NCBI GenBank assembly: GCA_009782655.1
Contig: WRIQ01000062.1
Coordinates: 1-6,848 of the forward strand
From: Prolixibacteraceae bacterium
GTDB lineage: Bacteria > Bacteroidota > Bacteroidia > Bacteroidales > Prolixibacteraceae
Length of the DNA stretch: 6,848 nt
Reading direction: 5' to 3'
The notes beneath the pieces are model-generated. The model did not search any database. It was not told the origin of the DNA and saw nothing but the letters and a program-made list of their open reading frames with translations. Positions 1-6,061 of this stretch are shown here, piece after piece. The translations under genes and the position numbers were made by a program. Every line of letters begins with the position of its first letter. The stretch's first letter is position 1.

Positions 1-1
1 C

Positions 2-1015
2 GAATTTGTCATTGAAAACCTGAGCAACTGGTTTGTTCGCCTGAGCCGTAAACGTTATTGGGGCGGCGAGTTCGATGTCGGCAAAATATCGGCATATCAG
101 ACATTATATGCCTGCTTAGTGAATGTTGCCAAGCTGATGGCGCCCATTGCGCCGTTCTACGCCGATTTGCTTTACACCGATTTGAACAGGGTAACCGGCA
201 AAGAACCCGATCTAAGCGTACACATTGCCAATTTTCCCACATTCGACGAATCGCTGATCGACAAGGATTTGGAAGAAAAAATGGCGATTGCGCAAAAAGC
301 TTCGTCGATGATTTTGGCATTGCGACGCAAAGAAAAAATAAAAGTGCGCCAACCGTTGGGTAAAATTTTGGTTCCCGTGCTTAGCGAGCGGTTCGAAGAA
401 CAATTTGAATCGGTTAAAAATGTGATACTTACCGAAGTGAATGTCAAAGAAGTAGAATATGTTACCGATGCCGCAGGAATAATAAGCAAAAAAATAAAAC
501 CGAATTTTAAAACTCTAGGGCCCAAATACGGGAAATTGATGAAAGAGATTTCGGCGGCGGTTTCAAAATTCGGCAAGGAAGACATCAGCAGGCTCGAACG
601 CGAAGGCTTGATAAACATCCGGGCGGGAGAGCAGGAAATTCCGCTTCTGGTTGAAGATGTGGACATAACCACCGAGGATATTCCCGGTTGGCAGGTGGCT
701 TCAGAAGGAAACCTCACCATAGCGCTCGACATCCACATCACACCCGAATTGAAAATGGAAGGCATCGCGCGGGAGTTTATCAACAAAATCCAGAACCTGC
801 GCAAAGACAACGGCTACGAGGTAACCGACCGCATTTCGCTGGAAATAAAGAGGCATCCGCAACTCGATGATGCTGTTGAAGCATTTTCGACGTATATTTG
901 TACACAAACATTGGCCGACGGGCTGGCGCTCGCCGATGAAACAGGAGCGTCGGCAAAGCTCGTGGAAATAGACGCCGGAATAGAAACTTTCATCAGGATT
1001 GAAAAGTTAAAGTAA
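2..1015 (+). CDS. ileS: Isoleucine--tRNA ligase, C-terminal part (partial at 5' end)
   Basis: The frame is open from base 2, so only the last 337 residues of a protein usually over 1,100 long are present; the catalytic domain and its HIGH and KMSKS motifs lie upstream of the window. The visible part begins in the helical anticodon-binding domain (NLSNWFVRLSRKRYW, residues 7-20 or so of the fragment), continues through a KIKVRQPL segment near residue 115, and ends in the extra C-terminal domain marked by LKMEGIAREF and NLRKDNGYEVTDRI (about residues 250-278). That domain, with no cysteine-rich zinc site at the end, is typical of the IleRS2 class rather than the E. coli-like class. The enzyme charges tRNA-Ile in the cytoplasm. 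The GTG at 119 is an internal valine codon, not a start. A 99-nt AT-rich gap separates it from the DksA-like gene; the order ileS, dksA-like, lspA is, from memory, common in Bacteroidota. Confidence 0.96.
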   Translation, partial: EFVIENLSNWFVRLSRKRYWGGEFDVGKISAYQTLYACLVNVAKLMAPIAPFYADLLYTDLNRVTGKEPDLSVHIANFPTFDESLIDKDLEEKMAIAQKASSMILALRRKEKIKVRQPLGKILVPVLSERFEEQFESVKNVILTEVNVKEVEYVTDAAGIISKKIKPNFKTLGPKYGKLMKEISAAVSKFGKEDISRLEREGLINIRAGEQEIPLLVEDVDITTEDIPGWQVASEGNLTIALDIHITPELKMEGIAREFINKIQNLRKDNGYEVTDRISLEIKRHPQLDDAVEAFSTYICTQTLADGLALADETGASAKLVEIDAGIETFIRIEKLK

Positions 1016-1096
1016 TTGAAATCTTTGATTTGCAGAATTTCGTAAATTATAAAATCAATATATTTACCGCTTTTTTAAAATCGATATTTTTATAAA

Positions 1097-1113
1097 TCAT
1101 TAAAAATTAATGA
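1097..1113. repeat. Perfect 17-nt inverted repeat abutting the DksA-like start codon
   Basis: TCATTAA, spacer AAA, TTAATGA: 7-bp perfect arms around 3 nt, ending one base before the ATG at 1115. It could be a protein operator or a weak hairpin at the ribosome landing site. The region is very AT-rich, so chance is a real alternative. The rest of the 1016-1114 gap shows no convincing promoter or terminator. Confidence 0.4.
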
Positions 1114-1114
1114 G

Positions 1115-1492
1115 ATGGCAGAAAAAACAAGATATTCAGATGACGAGCTTCAAGAGTTTAAAGAGTTGATTCTGAAAAAACTCGAGAAAGCTCAGAAAGA
1201 TTACGAAATGTACAAAAACTCCATAACGCATGGCGATGGTAACGACACCATGGATACTTCGCCGACGTTTAAAGTTTTGGAAGAAGGGGCGGCGACCTTG
1301 TCGAAAGAAGAAGCCGGAAAGCTGGCTCAGCGGCAGTTGAAATTTATTCAACACCTGCAGGCTGCGCTCATACGCATCGAAAATAAAACCTACGGTATTT
1401 GCCGCGAAACCGGCAAATTGATTTCCAAAGAGCGGCTCAGGGCGGTTCCACATGCGACCCTCTCCATCGACGCGAAAAAAAATCAAAAATAG
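1115..1492 (+). CDS. DksA/TraR-family regulator lacking the zinc-finger cysteines
   Basis: 125 residues. The layout is that of DksA/TraR proteins: an N-terminal helix, a coiled-coil pair (about 10-36 and 55-90) and a C-terminal finger (93-121). Family members bind RNA polymerase through the secondary channel and alter promoter output, often with ppGpp. The coil tip holds D44-T-M-D47-T-S49, resembling the DxxDxA tip that E. coli DksA pushes toward the active site. The C-terminal segment keeps the family's order (YGIC, then a GKLI turn, then RLRAVPHATLSID), but of four zinc-ligand positions with exact C-x2-C-x17-C-x2-C spacing only C96 remains; the others are T99, S117 and A120. I recall the same loss in other Bacteroidota homologues, so this is probably a lineage trait and not decay. 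The ATG start is chosen because the family's N-terminus begins here. It lies between ileS and lspA, probably cotranscribed. Confidence 0.92.
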   Translation: MAEKTRYSDDELQEFKELILKKLEKAQKDYEMYKNSITHGDGNDTMDTSPTFKVLEEGAATLSKEEAGKLAQRQLKFIQHLQAALIRIENKTYGICRETGKLISKERLRAVPHATLSIDAKKNQK

Positions 1493-1523
1493 ATTCGGGT
1501 AAGATACTTGCAGTAACTTGTTC

Positions 1524-1546
1524 AAATATGGCTTTGCCACATATTT
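1524..1546 (+). repeat. Hairpin in the lspA leader
   Basis: AAATATG (1524-1530) and CATATTT (1540-1546) are perfect 7-bp arms around a 9-nt loop; an alternative register extends the stem inward as TGGC/GCCA around TTT with a 2-nt bulge. The 3' arm ends 7 nt before the lspA ATG. A following TTTTCCC is too short for a convincing intrinsic terminator, so a leader hairpin or processing site is as likely. Confidence 0.4.
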
Positions 1547-1553
1547 TCCCAAT

Positions 1554-2276
1554 ATGAAAAAAAATAGAGGCTTATACATCTTACTTATCATTCTTCTTAT
1601 CCTTGTTGCCGATCAGGCGCTGAAATTCTGGGTGAAAACGCACATGGCATTGGGCGACGAATTTTCGGTAATCGGCAACTGGTTCCTTTTCCATTTTGTA
1701 GAAAACCCGGGGATGGCTTTTGGGGTCGAGTTTGCTGGCGAATACGGGAAATTGTTCCTCAGCATCTTCCGGATTTTTGCCGTCACCGTTATAGGATGGT
1801 ACCTTTTCAAACTGACGAAGAAGAAAGTTACCTTCGGATTTTTGGTGAGTGTATCGCTCATTTTCACCGGCGCTCTGGGAAATATCATCGATAGCATTTT
1901 CTACGGCATGATTTTCAGCCACAGTTACGGGCAGGAGGCCACATTCCTTCCCGAAGGCGGAGGATACGGGACTTTCCTCTACGGCAAAGTGGTTGACATG
2001 TTCTATTTCCCCATCATTCAGGGTGCCTATCCTGACTGGTTCCCATTTTGGGGCGGACAGAAACTTATCTTTTTCAGGCCTGTGTTCAACATCGCCGATT
2101 CGGCAATCACCACCGGAATCTTTTCGATAATCTTGTTTCATCGCAAATATTTTGCTGCCGGCTTTCCAGAGGAATCGGAAAATGAAAATCCGGCAGGGAA
2201 TCCTTCCGGAAAGAGAGAAGAAATTGTTGAAAAAGAACAGTTTATTGCTGAAATCGAGGAGGATGCCGTAACATAA
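1554..2276 (+). CDS. lspA: Lipoprotein signal peptidase (signal peptidase II)
   Basis: 240 residues from the ATG at 1554. This aspartyl protease of the inner membrane removes the signal peptide from lipidated prolipoproteins. Visible family motifs: VADQ (D20) in the first membrane helix; ENPGMAFG (50-57); GALGNIIDS (106-114, D113); KVVDMFYF (D148) and FNIADSAI (178-185, D182). By comparison with characterised LspA, D148 and D182 are the likely catalytic pair. Membrane segments fall near 7-25, 66-87, 93-112 and 179-196. It is longer than the usual 160-170 residues because of an insert at about 119-144 (glycine-rich, before KVVD), a second extension at about 154-173 (tryptophan and aromatic-rich), and an acidic tail at about 203-240. 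Such enlarged forms occur in Bacteroidota. The in-frame TTG at 1518 would add twelve residues before a classical Met-Lys-Lys-rich start, and is not favoured. cysS follows after 7 nt. Confidence 0.96.
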   Translation: MKKNRGLYILLIILLILVADQALKFWVKTHMALGDEFSVIGNWFLFHFVENPGMAFGVEFAGEYGKLFLSIFRIFAVTVIGWYLFKLTKKKVTFGFLVSVSLIFTGALGNIIDSIFYGMIFSHSYGQEATFLPEGGGYGTFLYGKVVDMFYFPIIQGAYPDWFPFWGGQKLIFFRPVFNIADSAITTGIFSIILFHRKYFAAGFPEESENENPAGNPSGKREEIVEKEQFIAEIEEDAVT

Positions 2277-2283
2277 TAGATTT

Positions 2284-3762
2284 ATGGAAAACCGCCTGAC
2301 AATATACAATTCTCTGAGTAGGGAAAAAGAGATTTTTGAGCCGTTGGTGCCGGGACATGCGGGTCTTTACGTTTGCGGGCCTACGGTTTATAGCAATGCT
2401 CATTTGGGGCATGCGCGCCCGGGCATCACTTTCGATTTACTTTTCCGCTACCTCACTCACTTGGGCTATCGGGTGCGATATGTGAGAAACATAACCGACG
2501 TGGGGCATCTCGAAGATGAAGTGGCTGGCGCCGGCGAAGACCGCATCGCCAAAAAGGCACGGCTCGAACAGTTGGAACCCATGGAAGTGGTTCAGAAATA
2601 TATGAACACGTTCCATAAAAACATGGCCGATTTGAATACCATTCCTCCGTCAATCGAACCACGCGCCAGCGGGCATATCATCGAGCAGCAGCAAATGGTG
2701 GAGCAAATTCTGAAAAACGGTTTTGCCTACGAAAAAAACGGCTCGGTTTATTTCGACGTTGATGAATACAACCGGAAATACCATTACGGGAAACTTTCGG
2801 GAAGAAACACCGACGATATTCTGACCGACACGCGCACCCTCGACGGACAGGACGAGAAGAAAAAATCCTATGATTTCGCCCTGTGGAAAAAGGCTTCGCC
2901 CGAACATATCATGCAATGGCCATCGGTGTGGGGGAACGGCTTTCCGGGTTGGCATCTTGAGTGCTCGGCAATGAGTATCAAATATTTGGGCGAAACATTC
3001 GACATTCACGGAGGCGGCATGGATTTGCTTTTCCCGCATCACGAATGCGAAATTGCACAGTCGGCAGCTACGCTGGGACACGAATCGGTGCGCTACTGGA
3101 TGCACAATAATATGATTACCATCAACGGACAGAAAATGGCGCGTTCGCAGGAAAATTTCATCACCCTCGACGAACTCTTCACTGGCCGTCATCCACTTTT
3201 GAAACAAGCATACTCGCCCATGACAATTCGCTTTTTTGTGTTGCAGGCGCACTATCGCAGCACGGTCGATTTTTCCAACGAAGCGTTGCAGGCCGCCGAA
3301 AAAGGGTTGGAACGGCTGATGAAAGCGGTCGATTTGTTGAAAAAGCTGGAATCAGCGGAGAAAACGTCGGCGAACTTTAATGTCGAAGAGCTGAAAATAA
3401 ATTGCTATGCCGCATTAAATGACGATTTAAACAGCCCGATTCTGATTGCTCACCTGTTCGACGGTGTCAGGTTTATAAATTCTGTACACGATGGCAAAGC
3501 CGCCATCGATGCGGAGGATTTAGCGAAACTGAAAACGCTATTCCGCACTTTTGTTTTTGATATCCTCGGCCTGAAACACGATGCGGCAGGCGGCAAAGAA
3601 GACGATACGCTCGCGAAAGTCGTTGATTTGGTACTTCAATACCGCATGGAAGCCAAAGCCAATAAAGATTGGGCGACATCGGATCGCATACGCGACGAAC
3701 TGGCAAAGGCGGGCATTATTGTGAAAGACAGGAAAGATGGCTTTGAATGGGAAAAAGCCTGA
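2284..3762 (+). CDS. cysS: Cysteine--tRNA ligase
   Basis: 492 residues, class I aminoacyl-tRNA synthetase that charges tRNA-Cys in the cytoplasm; full length for the family. The N-terminal Rossmann domain carries [17 protein letters not shown] with C31 and the HIGH-type motif HLGH (40-43). Zinc and cysteine-binding residues line up as C31, C227 (GWHLECSAM), H252 ([10 protein letters not shown]) and E256, with the same 25- and 29-residue spacing from the second cysteine as in E. coli. The second signature is KMARS (284-288), a variant of KMSKS. A DALR-type helical domain follows, and the C-terminus (about 455-490) has the [20 protein letters not shown] ending typical of the family. Start ATG is 7 nt after the lspA stop, so the two are probably cotranscribed. 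Everything needed for activity appears present. Confidence 0.98.
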   Translation: MENRLTIYNSLSREKEIFEPLVPGHAGLYVCGPTVYSNAHLGHARPGITFDLLFRYLTHLGYRVRYVRNITDVGHLEDEVAGAGEDRIAKKARLEQLEPMEVVQKYMNTFHKNMADLNTIPPSIEPRASGHIIEQQQMVEQILKNGFAYEKNGSVYFDVDEYNRKYHYGKLSGRNTDDILTDTRTLDGQDEKKKSYDFALWKKASPEHIMQWPSVWGNGFPGWHLECSAMSIKYLGETFDIHGGGMDLLFPHHECEIAQSAATLGHESVRYWMHNNMITINGQKMARSQENFITLDELFTGRHPLLKQAYSPMTIRFFVLQAHYRSTVDFSNEALQAAEKGLERLMKAVDLLKKLESAEKTSANFNVEELKINCYAALNDDLNSPILIAHLFDGVRFINSVHDGKAAIDAEDLAKLKTLFRTFVFDILGLKHDAAGGKEDDTLAKVVDLVLQYRMEAKANKDWATSDRIRDELAKAGIIVKDRKDGFEWEKA

Positions 3763-3780
3763 TAAATAAAAATTACTACT

Positions 3781-4389
3781 ATGTTTTCGGGAATAATTGA
3801 AGGAACCGGCAAAGTAACGGGTATTATAAAAGAGCAGGAAAATGTTCATTTTACGCTGTTCTGGAAACACGCAAACGAACTGAAAATCGACCAGAGCCTT
3901 TCGCACAATGGCGTTTGCCTTACCGTTGTGGAGGTCGACAGGCAGGCGCTGACCTACAAAGTTACCGCCATCAGGGAAACACTGCTGAAATCGAATCTGG
4001 GATTGCTGGAAGTGGGTTCTGTGGTAAACCTCGAACGCAGTATGCCCATGAACGGTCGCCTCGACGGGCATATCGTGCAGGGACATGTGGATCAGACCGC
4101 CAAATGTACCTGCGTGGAGGAAACCGACGGAAGCTGGTACTACACTTTCGAATATGCCTTCGACAGGGAAAAGGCGCAGCAGGGATACATGACCGTCGAA
4201 AAAGGTTCCATAACCGTCAACGGCGTGAGCCTCACCGTGGTAAATTCAAAAGACAATTCATTTCAGGTGGCCATCATTCCATACACATGGGAAATAACCA
4301 ATTTCCACACATTCAGGGAAGGAACGGTTGTAAACCTCGAATTCGACATCATCGGAAAATATCTCAGCAAATTAATGAAGTACCGGTAG
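3781..4389 (+). CDS. ribE: Riboflavin synthase, alpha chain
   Basis: 202 residues, about the family's usual length. The enzyme dismutates two 6,7-dimethyl-8-ribityllumazine molecules to riboflavin and a pyrimidinedione, the last step of riboflavin synthesis, in the cytoplasm, normally as a trimer. Two similar lumazine-binding halves are visible: MFSGIIEGTGKV (1-12) with SHNGVCLTVV (41-50), then GHIVQGHVDQ (96-105) with SITVNGVSLTVV (143-154). S41 and H102 fall at positions conserved for ligand binding and catalysis in the family. The name ribE follows common usage for the synthase; some annotations call it ribC. Only 18 A/T-rich nt separate it from cysS, leaving no room for an FMN riboswitch, so it is likely transcribed with the upstream genes. 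No other riboflavin gene is in the window. Confidence 0.97.
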   Translation: MFSGIIEGTGKVTGIIKEQENVHFTLFWKHANELKIDQSLSHNGVCLTVVEVDRQALTYKVTAIRETLLKSNLGLLEVGSVVNLERSMPMNGRLDGHIVQGHVDQTAKCTCVEETDGSWYYTFEYAFDREKAQQGYMTVEKGSITVNGVSLTVVNSKDNSFQVAIIPYTWEITNFHTFREGTVVNLEFDIIGKYLSKLMKYR

Positions 4390-4418
4390 CTGCTGCCGCC
4401 ACAATTCGTTAAATCCGA

Positions 4419-4446
4419 TTGACGGTTATACGGATAATCGTATAAT
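4419..4446 (+). promoter_or_regulatory. E. coli-like sigma-70 promoter look-alike
   Basis: TTGACG (4419-4424), 16 nt, TATAAT (4441-4446). This would be a strong -35/-10 pair in a proteobacterium. Bacteroidota primary sigma factor normally needs TAnnTTTG at -7, which is not present here, so native function is doubtful. Both boxes overlap the inverted repeats of this gap. Confidence 0.2.
4426..4445 (+). repeat. Hairpin with 7-bp perfect arms downstream of ribE
   Basis: TTATACG (4426-4432) and CGTATAA (4439-4445) flank a 6-nt loop, extendable by a G-U pair (4425/4446) in RNA. It is followed by TATTTAT, a poor U-tract, so it could be only a weak terminator for the ileS-ribE unit. A dimeric protein operator is an alternative. 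Confidence 0.45.
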
Positions 4447-4467
4447 ATTTATGGCCAATACATATCG

Positions 4468-4486
4468 TCAATTCAATTTGAGTTGA
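4468..4486. repeat. 19-nt near-perfect palindrome
   Basis: TCAATTCAA and TTGAGTTGA arms around a central T, symmetric except for one pair (T4472 against G4482, a wobble in RNA). Length and symmetry suit a dimeric regulator's operator as well as a short RNA hairpin. Confidence 0.4.
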
Positions 4487-4509
4487 GGTACTTGACCGCT
4501 ACTTCAAGC

Positions 4510-4563
4510 CCTGACAAGATGAGTGATCTTCCGTCAATTTTATTATCTTCGCCGACTGTCAGG
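4510..4563 (+). repeat. Inverted arms CCTGACA/TGTCAGG in the POT leader
   Basis: Perfect 7-bp arms at 4510-4516 and 4557-4563, 40 nt apart, enclosing the small 4516-4530 hairpin (one base shared). The 3' arm ends 14 nt before the POT ATG. Because the arms enclose 4531-4539 but not its partner at 4417-4425, this stem and the long closing stem would be mutually exclusive or form a pseudoknot. Confidence 0.35.
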
Positions 4564-4577
4564 TAAAAAGAAAAAAA

Positions 4578-6020
4578 ATGGAAAAAGAGAAGAATGTTTT
4601 CAGGCAATTCAGCAAATCGTTTTGGGCGTCCAATGTTATCGAGCTTTTTGAAAGGTGGGCGTGGTATGGTTTCTACATGGCTTTTGCCTTATATCTGGTT
4701 TCGTCGAAAGACCTCGGAGCGCTTGAATTTTCGCAGGCGCAAAAAGGAATTATCATGGGCACGGGCTCCATGTTGCTCTATTTTCTGCCTATTTTTACCG
4801 GCGCCATTGCCGACAAGGTGGGGTATAAGCGGATGCTGATTATTTCATATACTGTTTATGTGACCGGTTATTTTATGATGCGTTCCTTCGATTCGTTCGG
4901 GATGGTGTTTTTTGCATTTATCTGGACATGTGTCGGCGGCTCTTTTTTCAAGCCGGTCATTTCGGCCATGATTGCCCGCACTACCGATGAAAAAACCTCC
5001 TCCATCGGGTTCGGCATTTTCTACATGATGATCAATATTGGCGGATTTATTGGGCCGTTTCTTGCCGGAATTATTTTAGGCAGAGGCTGGGATTATGTCT
5101 TTTTCATGTCGATGGCTGCCATTTCGGTAAATTACCTGATAACTTTCTTTTTCTTTAAGGATCCGGTAAAAAAAGACAGTAGCGCTTCCATCAGGCAAAC
5201 CATTTCGCAGGCAATGAAGAATATCGGGATAACACTCGCAAATATTCGTTACGATATTTTTCTGATAATCATGATTTTGTTCTGGACGGTGTTCAATCAG
5301 TTGTACTATTCTTTTCCCGTGTTTGTCGACCAATGGGTGGATACTGGCGTTATCTACCATGGAATTCACTCGGTTTGGCCGTGGCTTGCCGAAGCCATCG
5401 GAACACCGGAAGGAACCATCTCCTCGGTCACCATTTCGAGCATGGACGCATTTTTCATCATCGTCTTTCAGTTGATGGTTTCAGCCATTGTCATGCGTTT
5501 CAGGCCGTTTACAGCCATGATGGGCGGCATCTTGATTGTAGGCGGCGGCGTGGGGCTCATGTTTTCGTCGCAAAGCGGATGGCTCATCTTGCTGGGCGTT
5601 TTGATTTTCAGCCTCGGCGAAATGGCCAGCTCGCCCAAATTCACCGAATACATCGGGCGTATTGCGCCGGAAGATAAAAAAGCATTGTATATGGGAACTT
5701 CGTTTCTGCCCATAGCCGCGGCGCATCAGTTGGCAGGATGGATTTCGGGAGGCCCATTCGAGCGCATTTCCGACAAATATTTTCTCCTGCGACAGGAAAC
5801 GACGGTTCGCGGACTCAACTTTCCCGAATATTCCGAAACGTTCACAAAAAATGACTTTTTCAGACAGGCCGCAGAGCAGATGAATATGACGGTTGGCGAA
5901 CTGACAAATTTTTTGTGGGACAAATTTCAGCCCGGCAATATCTGGTATATTTTTACGGGAATCGCCGTGCTGACTGTCGTTCTGCTCTGGATATACGACC
6001 GCTATATTGTAGCCAAATAG
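4578..6020 (+). CDS. POT/PTR2-family (proton-coupled oligopeptide) MFS transporter
   Basis: 480 residues, inner-membrane major facilitator. POT hallmarks: E22-x2-E25-R26 in helix 1 (ELFERWAWYG), GAIADKVGYKR (75-85) after helix 2, the helix 4 lysine K125 (GGSFFKPVIS), the PTR signature FYMMINIGG (148-156), and E348 in helix 10 (LGEMASSP). In studied POTs these residues serve proton coupling and peptide binding, so import of di- or tripeptides is the likely role; substrate is inferred only. I count about 12 membrane helices, six before residue 194 and six from about 226. The 30-residue linker between halves leaves no room for the two extra helices (HA, HB) usual in bacterial POTs. Long polar loops lie at about 250-287 and 393-453. 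The start is the ATG after an A-rich tract at 4564-4577. The gene follows an unusual structured gap and is probably transcribed apart from ribE. Confidence 0.88.
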   Translation: MEKEKNVFRQFSKSFWASNVIELFERWAWYGFYMAFALYLVSSKDLGALEFSQAQKGIIMGTGSMLLYFLPIFTGAIADKVGYKRMLIISYTVYVTGYFMMRSFDSFGMVFFAFIWTCVGGSFFKPVISAMIARTTDEKTSSIGFGIFYMMINIGGFIGPFLAGIILGRGWDYVFFMSMAAISVNYLITFFFFKDPVKKDSSASIRQTISQAMKNIGITLANIRYDIFLIIMILFWTVFNQLYYSFPVFVDQWVDTGVIYHGIHSVWPWLAEAIGTPEGTISSVTISSMDAFFIIVFQLMVSAIVMRFRPFTAMMGGILIVGGGVGLMFSSQSGWLILLGVLIFSLGEMASSPKFTEYIGRIAPEDKKALYMGTSFLPIAAAHQLAGWISGGPFERISDKYFLLRQETTVRGLNFPEYSETFTKNDFFRQAAEQMNMTVGELTNFLWDKFQPGNIWYIFTGIAVLTVVLLWIYDRYIVAK

Positions 6021-6034
6021 TTTTCTTACCTTTG
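6007..6034 (+). promoter_or_regulatory. Bacteroidota-type promoter for the queuosine-precursor transporter
   Basis: TTG (6007-6009), 17 nt, then TACCTTTG (6027-6034), an exact match to TAnnTTTG at -7 with the known TTG upstream element in the accepted spacing range. It overlaps the last codons of the POT gene. Transcription would begin near 6040, giving a leader of about 50 nt that contains the preQ1-like aptamer. Confidence 0.75.
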
Positions 6035-6061
6035 CGCCCCTGAAAAATATTGTTTAACTGC

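Larger units (their letters stand above)
4417..4539 (+). ncRNA. Candidate structured RNA: closing stem around four hairpins
   Basis: The arms are GATTGACGG (4417-4425) and CCGTCAATT (4531-4539): eight Watson-Crick pairs plus an outer G-U. The 5' arm abuts hairpin TTATACG/CGTATAA (4426-4445), and the 3' arm is abutted by hairpin AAGAT/ATCTT (4516-4530), as in a stacked multi-way junction. Between them are the 4468-4486 hairpin and GG..CTTGA/TCAAG..CC (4487-4510). Only 4446-4467 and 4511-4515 stay unpaired between helices. I do not recognise a known RNA family. Helix pairing is read from the sequence; that it is transcribed as one RNA is inference. Confidence 0.3.
4390..4577. other. 188-nt intergenic region dense in inverted repeats
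   Basis: No reading frame here looks coding. The gap holds a 9-bp closing stem (4417-4425 with 4531-4539) and, inside it, hairpins at 4426-4445, 4468-4486, 4487-4510 and 4516-4530. A further 7-bp arm pair (4510-4516 with 4557-4563) cannot form in the same nested fold as the closing stem. It ends in an A-rich stretch (4564-4577) that serves as the start region of the POT gene. It could be a structured leader RNA, an operator region, a terminator plus promoter, or a small repeat element. Confidence 0.6.

Noticed and set aside
172..810. Long minus-strand open frame inside ileS
   Set aside because: It overlaps well-supported ileS sequence and its translation shows no family motif; an antisense shadow.
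1024..1066. Possible promoter (TTTG then TATATTTA) before the DksA-like gene
   Set aside because: The -7 box lacks the final G and the spacing of 26 nt or more is too long.
1518..1553. TTG start extending lspA by twelve residues
   Set aside because: The added residues are coded by the leader hairpin and precede a typical positively charged Met-Lys-Lys start; ATG 1554 fits the family better.
1136..2309. Minus-strand open frames of 151 and 242 codons across the DksA-like gene and lspA
   Set aside because: No recognisable domain and full overlap with two clear genes on the other strand.
3763..3780. FMN riboswitch before ribE
   Set aside because: The gap is only 18 nt of A/T-rich sequence; the aptamer cannot fit.
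2650..4086. Minus-strand open frames of 200 and 182 codons over cysS and ribE
   Set aside because: Low-complexity shadows of conserved genes, with no motif or start context.
3915..4412. 165-codon plus-strand frame overlapping ribE
   Set aside because: Out of frame with ribE and rich in arginine and histidine, as expected for a shifted reading of coding DNA.
4426..4452. Strong intrinsic terminator after ribE
   Set aside because: The stem is AT-rich and the following TATTTATGG is not a proper U-tract; kept only as a hairpin.
4544..4551. TATCTTCG as a -7 box for the POT gene
   Set aside because: One mismatch to TAnnTTTG and no TTG at the expected distance; mentioned only as a weak alternative.
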